Assembly (NCBI GenBank): GCA_027618475.1
Contig: JAQCEJ010000014.1
Location: 1 to 64,000, forward strand
Length of the DNA stretch: 64,000 nt
Direction of reading: 5' to 3'
From: Planctomycetota bacterium
GTDB taxonomy: Bacteria > Planctomycetota > Planctomycetia > Planctomycetales > Planctomycetaceae
The position numbers were made by a program, and so were the translations under genes. Shown here one piece after another: positions 8,365 to 19,259 of the stretch. The notes below the pieces were generated by a model that was not told where the DNA came from, ran no database searches, and saw only the letters and a program-made list of their open reading frames with translations. How positions within the stretch are numbered: position 1 is the first letter of the stretch; each line of letters opens with the position of its first letter.

Positions 8365-9198
8365 ATGTTACGCACCTTGATGATTGGTTTAGACAATTCG
8401 GCGTTTTCGCAGTCCGCCATCGAATGGGGTATTCAGACAGCGTCGCAGTTTGACGCGCTGTTGGTGGGCCTCGGCGTTATCGATAAGGACGGGATCGGGA
8501 GTTCGGAAGCGATTCCGCTCGGAGGAGGATCATTCGTCAAAGATCGGAACGAAGCCCGCCTGAAAGATGCACACCGTCAGATTCGCATCGTACTCGACAG
8601 CTTCGCTCAGCGCTGTGCACAAGCCCACGTCGCCTGTAAAGAACTCGAAGAAGAAGGGACACCGTCAGAGTGCATTACGACGATCGGTCAGCGTTACGAT
8701 CTGATCGTACTCGGCCAGGAGTCGCACTTCAGTTTCGAAACGCAACAAGGGCCCGACTCGACACTGAAGGAGGTCATTCTGCGATCACCGCGACCGGTCG
8801 TTGTCGTACCGCATACCGTGACTCCAGGTGAAGAAATTGTCATCGCCTACGATGGCAGTATGCAGGCGGCCCGTGCCGTGCAGGCGTTTCAGTCGCTCGA
8901 ACTTTATCGGGACAAGACGGTCCATGTCGTTTCGATCGATCCCGACAAAAAAGTAGCGACAAAATGGGCCGACCGCATCATCGACTTTCTTCATTTTCAC
9001 CATATCAATGCCCAGCCCCATGCCATCCGCTCAACCGCTCGGCCGCAAGACGTTTTGATCGATTTCCTCAATCAGCGTAGCGTCTCGATGCTCGTGATGG
9101 GGGCCTATGGGAAAATGACCTGGCGAGAATTTTTCTTCGGCACGGTCACAAAACGCGTGTTGACCGAATGCCCCGTTCCCGTTTTTATCTCTCTCTAA
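8365..9198 (+). CDS. Tandem universal stress protein
   Basis: 278 residues with two UspA domains. The first runs from LRTLMIGLDNSAFS to SPRPVVVVPH, the second from EEIVIAYDGSMQAARAV to the C-terminus. The second domain keeps the ATP-binding loop pattern G-x2-G-x9-GT (GAYGKMTWREFFFGT); the first lacks it, so only the second half is expected to bind ATP. The ATG at 8365 was chosen because AGGAG lies 7 nt upstream; the frame also stays open 24 codons further. Function is a cytoplasmic stress-adaptation protein. No operon partner is evident. Confidence 0.88.
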   Translation: MLRTLMIGLDNSAFSQSAIEWGIQTASQFDALLVGLGVIDKDGIGSSEAIPLGGGSFVKDRNEARLKDAHRQIRIVLDSFAQRCAQAHVACKELEEEGTPSECITTIGQRYDLIVLGQESHFSFETQQGPDSTLKEVILRSPRPVVVVPHTVTPGEEIVIAYDGSMQAARAVQAFQSLELYRDKTVHVVSIDPDKKVATKWADRIIDFLHFHHINAQPHAIRSTARPQDVLIDFLNQRSVSMLVMGAYGKMTWREFFFGTVTKRVLTECPVPVFISL

Positions 9199-9334
9199 TC
9201 AGATCGAGACAGGCGAATCAGACCGAGACAGTTCGTTTCGCCCTCTTCGTGAGGTCGGCGAACTCTCGGAGAGTCGATCGTCCATCGTCGATATCCAAAG
9301 AGAGAAAACCAGTCCAGCAACATCCGAGGCGGCT

Positions 9335-10303
9335 ATGAATGTGATCACCATCAGCGATCCGCAGTCGGGTTCGTCAGCGAAAATAGCTGTCGATCTCGGG
9401 TTCAACTGTTACGCGTTTCACTCGATGATCTCGAACGATCTGGGAGTCGACGTCCTCGAAGCCGCCGATGATTTTCCCGGCGGAGCGTATCGCCCGAGCG
9501 GGCGGGGAATTCCAATTCTCTTTCCGTTTCCCAACCGAATTGCCAATGGGCAATATCAATGGAATGGCAAGTCGTACCAGATTCCCCCCGAGCGAGCCGG
9601 ACACGATCCTAATGGAAACGCTATTCACGGGTTCTGTCTCGATCGCGCCTGGCGGGTGGTCGACGAGGGACCATCGCATGTAACGGGGCAATTCCAGCTC
9701 AGCGTTGATGCTCCCGATCGCCGCGACCTTTGGCCGGCCGATTTCATCCTCGAGATTCGTTACACCGTGAAACAATCGTCGTTGCGAGCCGATATCAGAA
9801 TCGCCAATCCATCGGACGAACCGCTCCCCTGGGGATTCGGTACGCACCCCTATTTTCAGTTGCCCCTCTCCCTCGATAGTCGAGCAGAACAGTGTCTGGT
9901 CGAAGTTCCCTGCGCCGAGTCGTGGGAATTGATCGATTGTCTTCCAACCGGTCGCCGACTCCCCGTCGATGAAAAAACGGATCTGAGAGAAGGTGAATAT
10001 TTCGGCCTGGCGAAATTCGACGACGTCTTGACGGGGCTGCCGCAGAACGTCCCCGAGCAGACAATGGCGATCTGGGACGAGCCGGCGGGGCTAAGGCTTG
10101 TTCAGCGATGCGATTCCCTCTTCCGTGAGATCGTCGTTTACACGCCACCGGGTCGATCTGCCGTCTGCCTCGAACCCTACACCTGCGTGATGAATGCCAT
10201 CAATCTCGAGGGAGGGGAATCCGCCACAGGCTGGCGCACGCTGGCCCCCGGTGCCGAACTTCACACGTGGATCGACATCGCTTGCGAACGAATCATGGCC
10301 TGA
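9335..10303 (+). CDS. Aldose 1-epimerase family protein
   Basis: A 322-residue GalM-superfamily protein that interconverts alpha and beta anomers of sugars. Family marks are the PILFPFPNRI segment near residue 65, the histidine in NAIHGF (about residue 93) and the second histidine in GTHPYFQLP (about residue 170). Glutamate in VCLEPYTC near the C-terminus is in the right place for the catalytic base. The substrate sugar is not readable; the branch could be a broad-range sugar or sugar-phosphate epimerase. It stands alone, before the chaperone block. Confidence 0.85.
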   Translation: MNVITISDPQSGSSAKIAVDLGFNCYAFHSMISNDLGVDVLEAADDFPGGAYRPSGRGIPILFPFPNRIANGQYQWNGKSYQIPPERAGHDPNGNAIHGFCLDRAWRVVDEGPSHVTGQFQLSVDAPDRRDLWPADFILEIRYTVKQSSLRADIRIANPSDEPLPWGFGTHPYFQLPLSLDSRAEQCLVEVPCAESWELIDCLPTGRRLPVDEKTDLREGEYFGLAKFDDVLTGLPQNVPEQTMAIWDEPAGLRLVQRCDSLFREIVVYTPPGRSAVCLEPYTCVMNAINLEGGESATGWRTLAPGAELHTWIDIACERIMA

Positions 10304-12403
<2,100 letters not shown>

Positions 12404-12510
12404 GCCGTCGTTCCTGATACCTCTTCCCACGTTTGACCTAAATAACTCACACGGCTTGATGGCCGATTCCCTTATATCCAGATATTGAAACGATAGAGAC
12501 AGGAGTTCAA

Positions 12511-12801
12511 ATGATGAAGCTGAAGCCTCTCGATGATCGCATTGTCGTCCGCCCCCTGGATGCCGAAGAACGAACCGCTGGTGGTATTGTTCTGCCCGAT
12601 TCCGCGAAAGAAAAACCTCAGCGAGGCAAAGTCATCGCTGTAGGACCGGGCCGTTTGCTCGAAACGGGCGACCGTTGTGCCGTCGAAGTCGAAATCGGTG
12701 ACGAGGTTCTGTTCGGGAAGTACGGCGGGACCGATATCGAAGTTGAAGGAACGGAAGTCAAGATTCTTCGCGAAAGCGACATCCTGGCGAAAATCGGCTA
12801 A
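12511..12801 (+). CDS. groES: Co-chaperonin GroES
   Basis: A 96-residue 10-kDa co-chaperonin, the lid of the GroEL chamber. It has the family opening [39 protein letters not shown], including the mobile loop that contacts GroEL ([10 protein letters not shown]), and the conserved [15 protein letters not shown]. Two ATGs lie in a row (12511 and 12514); AGGAG about 6 nt upstream serves either. It is placed between the two groEL genes, an arrangement that could allow one GroES to serve both. Confidence 0.96.
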   Translation: MMKLKPLDDRIVVRPLDAEERTAGGIVLPDSAKEKPQRGKVIAVGPGRLLETGDRCAVEVEIGDEVLFGKYGGTDIEVEGTEVKILRESDILAKIG

Positions 12802-12825
12802 ATAACCCATTGGAATTTTGACAAC

Positions 12826-12847
12826 ATTGGCAAACCTGTTTGCCAAT
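12826..12847. promoter_or_regulatory. 22-bp palindrome between groES and groEL2
   Basis: ATTGGCAAAC (12826-12835) and GTTTGCCAAT (12838-12847) are perfect inverted copies around CT. It lies 25 nt after the groES stop and 49 nt before the groEL2 start. With only 2 nt between arms it looks more like a repressor operator than a terminator, and no T-run follows. It shares the GCCAA/TTGGC core with the palindrome upstream of groEL1. Confidence 0.45.
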
Positions 12848-12895
12848 TCGAATACGACCTACTATTCGCATTGACTCAACGAGGAGTGCAGAGGC

Positions 12896-14512
12896 GTGGC
12901 TAAGCAACTACTATTTGATGATCGAGCTCGTCTGAAGTTACAAAAGGGAGTTCGCACGTTGGCTGATGCCGTCGCGGTGACTCTCGGGCCCACGGGGCGA
13001 AACGTCATCATCGACAAAAACTTTGGGAACCCTTTGGTCACCAAAGACGGCGTGACCGTCAGCAAAGAAATCGAACTCGACGACCCGTATGAAAATATGG
13101 GAGCGAAGCTCGTCAACGAAGTCGCCTCGAAAACGAGCGACATCGCCGGCGACGGAACGACTACCGCGACGGTTCTGGCCCGTTCGATCTACGAAGAAGG
13201 GCTGCGGAGCATCACGCTCGGTGCCAATCCGATGATCGTACGTCGCGGTATCGAAAAAGCGATCGAAGCCGCCGTCGAGGCGCTCAATGCCGCTGCCAAG
13301 CCGGTCACCGAAAAGTCGGAAATCGCACAGGTCGGTTCGATCTCGGCGAACAACGACAAGGTCGTCGGCGACCTCATCGCCGATGCGATGGAAAAAGTCG
13401 GCCGCGACGGCGTGATCACTGTCGAAGAGGGCAAAGGAAACGAAACCACGCTGAAACTCGCCGAAGGGATGCAGTTCGACAAAGGTTTCATCTCGCCGTA
13501 CTTCGTCACGAACCCGGCCGAAATGAAGTGCATTCTCGAAGACTGCCTCGTGCTGATTCACGAGAAAAAGATTTCGAGTCTTCGCGAATTTGTGCCGTTG
13601 CTCGAAAAGGTTGCCCAGACCGGTAAGCCGCTGCTCGTGATTGCCGAAGATGTCGACAGCGAAGCGCTCACCGCGCTGGTCGTCAACCGCCTTCGCGGCA
13701 TCTTGCAGATTTGTGCCGTCAAGGCTCCGGGATTCGGCGACCGTCGCAAAGCGATGCTCGGCGATATTGCCACGCTGACCGGTGGCACGATGATTTCGGA
13801 AGATTTGGGAATCAAACTCGAAACCGTTGAAATCGCTCAGCTGGGTCGCGTGAAGAAAGTCGAAGTCTCGAAAGACAGCTGCACGCTGATCGAAGGGCAG
13901 GGAGAACAGAGCGAAATCCAGGCCCGCGTTAAGCAGGTCCGCACGCAGATCGAAGGAACAGAGAGCGAATACGATCGCGAAAAGTTCCAGGAACGACTCG
14001 CCAAACTGACCGGCGGCGTCGCAATCATCTCGGTCGGTGCTGCAACCGAAACTGAAATGAAGCAGACCAAGGCCCGTATGGAAGATGCATTGCACGCCAC
14101 GCGAGCGGCGGTCGAAGAAGGCATTCTTCCCGGTGGCGGTGTCGCACTCATCCGTGCCATTGAAGCCGTCAAAAATGTCAATGCCAAAGGTGATGAAAAG
14201 ATCGGCGTACATATCGTCGAAAAGGCACTGGAAGGCCCGATTCGCCGAATCGCTGAAAACTGCGGTATGGATGGCTCGGTCGTCGCCGACGAAGTCCGCC
14301 AAAAGGGGAAAAACATCGGATTCGATGCCAACACCGGCGAATACGTCGACATGTTCTCTCGCGGCATTATCGATCCTGCGAAAGTCGTAAAGAGTGCATT
14401 GCAGAACGCCGGCTCGATCGCCGGGCTGATGTTGACGACCCAGGTTCTCGTCACTCGTGGCGACGAAATCGAAGGGGGCAAGCGACCTCAGGTTGAAGGA
14501 GCCGTCCGCTAG
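12896..14512 (+). CDS. groEL: Chaperonin GroEL, copy 2, without GGM tail
   Basis: A 538-residue GroEL paralogue. [11 protein letters not shown] and the usual apical and equatorial motifs are present. The C-terminus ends in [17 protein letters not shown] without Gly-Gly-Met repeats, which in other bacteria marks specialised or divergent copies. It starts with GTG at 12896, with GAGG upstream. A palindrome separates it from groES and could give it independent control. The stop codon TAG (14510-14512) is also the first three bases of an 87-bp dispersed repeat. A strong terminator lies about 170 nt downstream. Confidence 0.95.
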   Translation: MAKQLLFDDRARLKLQKGVRTLADAVAVTLGPTGRNVIIDKNFGNPLVTKDGVTVSKEIELDDPYENMGAKLVNEVASKTSDIAGDGTTTATVLARSIYEEGLRSITLGANPMIVRRGIEKAIEAAVEALNAAAKPVTEKSEIAQVGSISANNDKVVGDLIADAMEKVGRDGVITVEEGKGNETTLKLAEGMQFDKGFISPYFVTNPAEMKCILEDCLVLIHEKKISSLREFVPLLEKVAQTGKPLLVIAEDVDSEALTALVVNRLRGILQICAVKAPGFGDRRKAMLGDIATLTGGTMISEDLGIKLETVEIAQLGRVKKVEVSKDSCTLIEGQGEQSEIQARVKQVRTQIEGTESEYDREKFQERLAKLTGGVAIISVGAATETEMKQTKARMEDALHATRAAVEEGILPGGGVALIRAIEAVKNVNAKGDEKIGVHIVEKALEGPIRRIAENCGMDGSVVADEVRQKGKNIGFDANTGEYVDMFSRGIIDPAKVVKSALQNAGSIAGLMLTTQVLVTRGDEIEGGKRPQVEGAVR

Positions 14513-14596
14513 AACTGGTTTCATAACCCGGTTGGCGACAGAATAAACGTTCAATTTGCCTTAAAATATCTGTCGTCCAGAGGGTTATGAACCTGC
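14510..14596 (+). repeat. 87-bp dispersed hairpin repeat, copy A
   Basis: This copy aligns without gaps to 33952-33866 (minus strand) with 74 of 87 positions identical; the first 30 nt (from TAGAACTGG through GGCGAC) are the same. Its ends are near-complementary: GGTTTCATAACCC (14517-14529) and GGGTTATGAACC (14582-14593). Inside lies a second pairing, GACAGA with TCTGTC. It overlaps the groEL2 stop codon and points toward dnaJ. It may be a small mobile or palindromic repeat or a structured RNA; no gene lies in it. Confidence 0.75.
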
Positions 14597-14683
14597 AGGA
14601 GTCCAGGAAGCGAAGTTTCTCCCGTCTGGTGAAACGTGAACTCAATCGATGTCAGTTTTGACTCGAATCGTGATTAACAATTG

Positions 14684-14714
14684 ACGGGTCACCTGATGGG
14701 GTGACCCGTTTTTT
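14684..14714 (+). terminator. Rho-independent terminator after groEL2
   Basis: ACGGGTCACC (14684-14693) and GGTGACCCGT (14700-14709) form a perfect 10-bp stem with a 6-nt loop, directly followed by TTTTT (14710-14714). It separates the groE genes from dnaJ-grpE transcription. Confidence 0.92.
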
Positions 14715-14817
14715 ACTCTACCAGGTGATTTTGCGAAATTCTCATGACCTCTGAAAATCCATCTCGCGTCCCGTTCGGTTTTGCATACAATTCAGCCCTG
14801 TACCTGTTCCTACCAGC

Positions 14818-14823
14818 TATAAT
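14818..14823 (+). promoter_or_regulatory. Possible -10 box before dnaJ
   Basis: A perfect TATAAT lies 36 nt before the dnaJ start and downstream of the groEL2 terminator, where a promoter is needed. No good TTGACA-like box is found at the usual distance, so the assignment is weak. Confidence 0.35.
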
Positions 14824-14858
14824 TGACTTCAGATAATATCGAGCTTTCAGTTTTGCCC

Positions 14859-16007
14859 ATGACTTCTACACGCGATTACTACGAAATCCTGGGAGTCTCC
14901 AAAAGCGCATCCGCCGAGGAGATTAAGAAGGCCTATAAAAAAATGGCCCTCTCGAACCACCCGGATCGCAATCCCGATGATCCCGAAGCCATCGGTCGTT
15001 TCAAAGAGGCGGCCGAGGCATTTGAAGTTCTCGGCGATGAAAACAAACGTTCGCGTTACGATCGCTTTGGTCACGCCGGTGTTTCTGGTGGAAACGGCCG
15101 CGGTGCCGGTTTCCACGACGTCGGTGATATTTTCGAGGCGTTCGGCGATCTGTTTGAAGGTTTCGGGTTTGGGTTTTCAGGAAATCGGTCAACGCGCGGT
15201 GGACGCGCCAGTCGCGGGGCCAGCCTGCAAACATCGCTGACCATAAAACTTGAAGAGGCGGCGGCGGGCTGTACTCGAGAAATCGAACTGCAACGACACG
15301 AAACCTGTACGACCTGCGAAGGATCAGGAGCCAAAGCCGGGACGACACCCCAGAAGTGCGATTACTGCGGCGGACACGGCCAGGTTGTGCAGTCGCGCGG
15401 TTTCTTTCGAGTGCAGACGACCTGTCCCGCGTGCCGTGGTGAAGGGGCCATCGTTCGCGAGAAATGTGAAGGTTGTTCTGGTGCCGGCAAGATTGCCAAA
15501 ACCGTGCGACTGGAGGTCAACGTCCCCGCCGGTGTCGATAACGGCATGCAACTCTGCCTGCGGGGCGAAGGGGAAGCCGGCTCTCAAGGAGGTCCGCGAG
15601 GTGACTTGTATGTCGACCTCAACATTCCCGAACATCCCTTCTTCAAACGCGACGGCGTCAATCTGCTCTGCCAGATTCCGGTCACGTACACGCAAGCCGC
15701 GTTAGGGACCGAAATCGAAATCCCACTGATCAAAGGGCGGCACCAGTTGATCATTCCCAAAGGAACCCAACCGGGTGAGGTCATTCGCATTCGCGGCGCC
15801 GGTATGAGCGACCCGCGCGGTCACCGCAAGGGAGACTTGCTCGTGACCATTCAACTGGAAGTTCCGAAAAAGTTGAACGCGAAACACGAAAAAGCGTTGC
15901 GAGAGCTCGCCGAACTCGAACACGCGAATGTGTCCGCCCATCGCAAATCGTTTTTCGAGAAAATCAAAGACTATTTTGTAGACGATCCGGATGAGTCCGA
16001 CACGTGA
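14859..16007 (+). CDS. dnaJ: Chaperone DnaJ (Hsp40)
   Basis: 382 residues with the complete type I layout. The J-domain has HPD at 34-36, which stimulates DnaK ATPase. A Gly/Phe-rich linker follows ([15 protein letters not shown]). The zinc-binding domain carries four CxxCxGxG motifs ([32 protein letters not shown]), and the C-terminal substrate-binding domains follow. The ATG at 14859 starts the canonical RDYYEILGV; an in-frame TTG at 14823 lies inside the -10-like box and was rejected. It is followed 87 nt later by grpE; dnaK itself is not in the window. Confidence 0.96.
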   Translation: MTSTRDYYEILGVSKSASAEEIKKAYKKMALSNHPDRNPDDPEAIGRFKEAAEAFEVLGDENKRSRYDRFGHAGVSGGNGRGAGFHDVGDIFEAFGDLFEGFGFGFSGNRSTRGGRASRGASLQTSLTIKLEEAAAGCTREIELQRHETCTTCEGSGAKAGTTPQKCDYCGGHGQVVQSRGFFRVQTTCPACRGEGAIVREKCEGCSGAGKIAKTVRLEVNVPAGVDNGMQLCLRGEGEAGSQGGPRGDLYVDLNIPEHPFFKRDGVNLLCQIPVTYTQAALGTEIEIPLIKGRHQLIIPKGTQPGEVIRIRGAGMSDPRGHRKGDLLVTIQLEVPKKLNAKHEKALRELAELEHANVSAHRKSFFEKIKDYFVDDPDESDT

Positions 16008-16094
16008 TGCCATTTCGTCACACATGTTAACGGTACCCTTGAAAACGAAATCCGGCTCATTGAATCTCTAACTATTTTCATAGATCACGATTCC

Positions 16095-16685
16095 ATGTCA
16101 AAAGATAAGCAGCCAATCGATCCCTCGAACTCACCCGCAGCCGATCCCATCGAGGAAATCAGCGGTGAAGAGAGAGAACCGGCGATCGAAGAAATCAGCA
16201 TCGACGATATCAAGTCGCTGATTCAGACAGTGCAGACGCTTCAGACCGAACGCAACGAACTTTACGATCGCTGCATGAGGTCGCAGGCTGAGTTCGAGAA
16301 CTACCGCAAGCGCCAGCAAAAGGAAGCCGAACAGGAACGACTTTACGCCACGCTGCAATTCGTGCGGTCGCTGCTGCCGGGTCTCGATAACCTCGAACGG
16401 GCGATTGCCGCCGCGGAGAGTTCCGGCGATGCTTCACCGATGATTCAAGGGGTCGAGCTGGTGCTGAAGGAGTTTCAATCGGTGCTGGAAAAATTCGGCG
16501 TGACGCCGATTGTTGCACTGGGAGAACATTTCGATCCGAATTTGCACGAAGCGCTGCAGCAGATTCCCTCGCCCGATCACGAGCCGTGGACGATCATTCA
16601 GGAATTGGAACGAGGTTACCAGATGCACGAACGAGTCGTTCGCCCGAGTCGGGTGGTTGTTGCCAGCCCGCCTCCGGATGCCTGA
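16095..16685 (+). CDS. grpE: Nucleotide exchange factor GrpE
   Basis: 196 residues. An acidic N-terminus (EEISGEEREPAIEEISIDD) leads into the long dimerisation coiled coil (ELYDRCMRSQAEFENYRKRQQKE) and the C-terminal beta domain that contacts DnaK (GVTPIVALGEHFDPNLHEALQQI ... VVRPSRVVV). It swaps ADP for ATP on DnaK. It follows dnaJ at 87 nt and probably shares its transcript. The cysteine in the coiled coil (DRCMRS) is unremarkable. Confidence 0.94.
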   Translation: MSKDKQPIDPSNSPAADPIEEISGEEREPAIEEISIDDIKSLIQTVQTLQTERNELYDRCMRSQAEFENYRKRQQKEAEQERLYATLQFVRSLLPGLDNLERAIAAAESSGDASPMIQGVELVLKEFQSVLEKFGVTPIVALGEHFDPNLHEALQQIPSPDHEPWTIIQELERGYQMHERVVRPSRVVVASPPPDA

Positions 16686-16731
16686 TTTCAGTCTCTGTCA
16701 TTTCAACATCACGTTGTTTTGAGAACCCATT

Positions 16732-17064
16732 ATGCCCACATACGATTACAAATGTGCCAAATGCGATCACACCTGGGAACTCTTCCAGTCGATCACCGCC
16801 AATCCGATTAAAAAATGTCCTTCGTGCGGTGCCAACAGGGCAAAACGCCTGATCGGTACCGGTGCCGGAATCATCTTCAAAGGTTCCGGTTTCTATCAGA
16901 CCGATTACCGCAGCGCCTCGTATAAGGATGCTCAACAGGCCGACCAGAAATCCGAATCGTCCAGCAGCAGCGATGCATCGTCGAGCAAGAGTTCGACCGA
17001 CAAAAGTTCGACGAGCGAAAAGTCGAGTGGCGAAAAGTCGACCGACACGTCATCGGCGAAGTGA
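16732..17064 (+). CDS. FmdB-like zinc-ribbon protein
   Basis: 110 residues. The first ~45 form a zinc ribbon with CAKCDHTWE and CPSCGANRAKRLIG, the FmdB/CxxC_CXXC_SSSS family pattern, followed by GTGAGIIFKGSGFYQTDYR, which is also conserved in that family. The rest is a low-complexity Ser/Lys/Asp tail. The role of this family is not established; it was first described as a regulatory protein of formamidase and amidase genes. It begins 46 nt after grpE, so co-expression with the folding genes is likely. Confidence 0.85.
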   Translation: MPTYDYKCAKCDHTWELFQSITANPIKKCPSCGANRAKRLIGTGAGIIFKGSGFYQTDYRSASYKDAQQADQKSESSSSSDASSSKSSTDKSSTSEKSSGEKSTDTSSAK

Positions 17065-17093
17065 CCCCCGATGATCACGAGAGGAGACAGGAC

Positions 17094-17315
17094 ATGATCC
17101 GATCTCAATCTTGCCCGATCTGTAAAAAGGTACTTCCCGTCAATTCCGCCGCGAGCCTGGCAACCTTCCCCTTTTGCAGCGTGCGCTGCCGCGATGTGGA
17201 TCTGTATCGCTGGTCGGTCGGAAAATATGCGATCGTCGAACCGCTCGATCCCGACGAATTGGCGTTGAACGACGAACAGACCGAGTCGGAAGACGACGAC
17301 GACTACGAGTCGTAA
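17094..17315 (+). CDS. yacG: YacG-like zinc-binding protein
   Basis: 73 residues with a four-cysteine zinc site (CPICKK and FCSVRCRDVDLYRW), matching the YacG family, described in E. coli as an inhibitor of DNA gyrase. A very acidic C-terminus follows (ESEDDDDYES). The ATG at 17094 was chosen for the GAGGAG just upstream; the longer frame from 17061 overlaps the previous stop. It is the last gene of the dnaJ-grpE-fmdB run and is convergent with the next gene. Confidence 0.82.
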   Translation: MIRSQSCPICKKVLPVNSAASLATFPFCSVRCRDVDLYRWSVGKYAIVEPLDPDELALNDEQTESEDDDDYES

Positions 17316-17331
17316 GTCGATCATCTGTCGC

Positions 17332-18918
17332 TCAATGATTCACCACGAACTCCATCGACGTCACCATCGACCATGTCCACAGTGAGAGTGCGGCCTCTCG
17401 TCGTTCGGCGTGTGCGGCGAGAAAGTCTTTGAGCTCCGTTCGCTCGTCTTCAAAAGGAGAACGGCTGAAAACGCTCAAGTACAACTCCTCGGCGAGCACA
17501 TCACCGTCGGTGACCGCAAGCAGCCGATCGATTAAATTCCCCGGTTCCCGGGTCGTCAGTTTGAGTACAATGTCGTCGTTGAGTGTAAACAATGCCCCTT
17601 TAACAGTGGCGTTGAAATCATCCTCGGCCTCGCGCGGTTCGTTGGCAAACGCCGTCAGAAACTTCGTTTTCAGGTCGACGAACTGCGGGTTCGGCTTTCC
17701 CTCTTCAACCGGAGCAGTCACCCGCTCGCGGTTTCCGGTCGCGGTAAGAGTTGCGTTCAACAGCTGTTCGGCGGAAAGCCGTTTTTCGTTGAAGACAAGA
17801 TATGTCTCCGGCAGAGGAAGCTCCTGAATATCATCGGCATATCGGCTGCTGCGTTGATACGTCTGCGTGAGCGCCAGTTCTCGCAGCATCCATTTGATGT
17901 CGTAGTCGTGCGCGATGAACTCCGCCGCCAGCAAATCGAGCAGTTCAGGATGCGACGGCGGATTACCGGAGTGATGCAGATCGAGGGGATGCACCAGCCC
18001 GCGACCCATCATGATGAACCACAATCGATTGGCGATGTTTTTCGAAAACGAGGAATTCTCCGGCTTGGGAAATTCCTCGGCAAGTAATGCCAACACGCTG
18101 ACGGGGGGCCCCTCCGCCGGTTGCTCGGGAATCGGAATTTCTTTCCAGAATGGAATGCGCGGGCCCGTCTGACGTTGAGTCGGGTCGAAGACCGAAACGA
18201 ATTCGAGTTCTTTTTCCAGCTTCTTTTCCGTCACCGCAGGAAAATCAACGCCCCCCTGAATCGCCACATTCAGATAAACGGTGTACAACCCCTGAAAGTC
18301 GAGTTGCTTGTAATCGTCGATAAACAAGTGGTTGTGGCATTGGGCGCATTGCAGATCGAGTCCCAGCAGCAGCCGGGCGACATCGCGCGTCAGTCCCGGA
18401 TAATCGACCGGATTCTCACCATATTTTTCGAGCCGCTTCGTATAGAAAAACCCGGCCCCCTTCCGCGACTCGTCCTGAGCATCGGGATACAGAATCTCAC
18501 GGACGAACTGGTCCCAATGTTTGTTCTGTTCGAACGATGTCCGCAGAAATGCATCCCATTGTTCGTTGTCCCCCCGACGCTCCATCAGCATCACATGAAA
18601 GAGTTCCTGCATGCGCGTGGCATACGTCGGGGCGGCGAGCAGACGATCGATCATCCGCTCGCGCTTGTCGGCAGCCGTATCGGCAAGAAAGGTTCGTGTC
18701 TCGTCGGCAGTGGGAATCGTCCCCGCCAGATCGAGCCAGATGCGACGCAGGAATTCCGCATCGGTGGCAGATGCCGCCGGCTGGGCATCTCCAAATCGGG
18801 CGGAAATCAGTCCATCGATGCGAACCGACAATGGCGTTTCGTCGGCACGCACCCCCTCCCCCAGCAGCAACACGGCCGTAAGGAGGATCAACGTCGTCAC
18901 AACTCGCGAACAATTCAC
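17332..18918 (-). CDS. DUF1549/DUF1553 planctomycete protein
   Basis: A 528-residue exported protein. A signal peptide (TTLILLTAVLLLGEGVRAD) is followed by a DUF1549 domain (DAEFLRRIWLDLAGTIPTADETRTFLAD), a CAQCH haem c motif in DLQCAQCHNHLFIDDYKQ, and a DUF1553 region (NRLWFIMMGRGLVHPLD ... WMLRELALTQTYQRSS). It is shorter than the paralogue at 25688 and lacks the N-terminal PSCyt1 domains. These families are widespread in Planctomycetes and usually sit beside DUF1501 genes; here no DUF1501 neighbour exists. Their biochemical role is not established; an extracytoplasmic redox role is inferred from the haem motif. Confidence 0.88.
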   Translation of the reverse strand: MNCSRVVTTLILLTAVLLLGEGVRADETPLSVRIDGLISARFGDAQPAASATDAEFLRRIWLDLAGTIPTADETRTFLADTAADKRERMIDRLLAAPTYATRMQELFHVMLMERRGDNEQWDAFLRTSFEQNKHWDQFVREILYPDAQDESRKGAGFFYTKRLEKYGENPVDYPGLTRDVARLLLGLDLQCAQCHNHLFIDDYKQLDFQGLYTVYLNVAIQGGVDFPAVTEKKLEKELEFVSVFDPTQRQTGPRIPFWKEIPIPEQPAEGPPVSVLALLAEEFPKPENSSFSKNIANRLWFIMMGRGLVHPLDLHHSGNPPSHPELLDLLAAEFIAHDYDIKWMLRELALTQTYQRSSRYADDIQELPLPETYLVFNEKRLSAEQLLNATLTATGNRERVTAPVEEGKPNPQFVDLKTKFLTAFANEPREAEDDFNATVKGALFTLNDDIVLKLTTREPGNLIDRLLAVTDGDVLAEELYLSVFSRSPFEDERTELKDFLAAHAERREAALSLWTWSMVTSMEFVVNH

Positions 18919-19123
18919 ATCGATCTCCCGAGGAGAAATTTTTCAGCGAAGCACGTCACAATCGACGCCATGACGTTGCTCCCCGACAACCATTTTTTGC
19001 GCAACCATCTTGCTGCACGAGGCTTAAAATCGATCACCGTTATTTTATGGGATACCGGGAGACGATTCAATCGGCATTCGACGAATATACACCCGACAAT
19101 GCGACCTCGGCCAGATTCGCCTG

Positions 19124-19150
19124 TTGAAAACCGAAAAATTGTCTTATAAA
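19124..19150 (+). promoter_or_regulatory. Weak promoter candidate before pckA
   Basis: The 341-nt gap between the DUF1549/DUF1553 gene and pckA contains TTGAAA (19124-19129) and TATAAA (19145-19150) with a short 15-nt spacer, about 110 nt before the pckA start. Nothing else in the gap stands out. Confidence 0.25.
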
Positions 19151-19259
19151 TCGCATCGCACACGGCCCGGAAATGGTTCGTGTGCCAACAAAATGACTCT
19201 TTCCTCGACTTTCATCTTCCAATCGCAATCATAAATCCGTCCCAAAGGATATCCTTCCC

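Noticed and set aside
12938-14554. 538-residue minus-strand frame over groEL2
   Set aside because: Antisense shadow produced by codon bias in the chaperonin gene.
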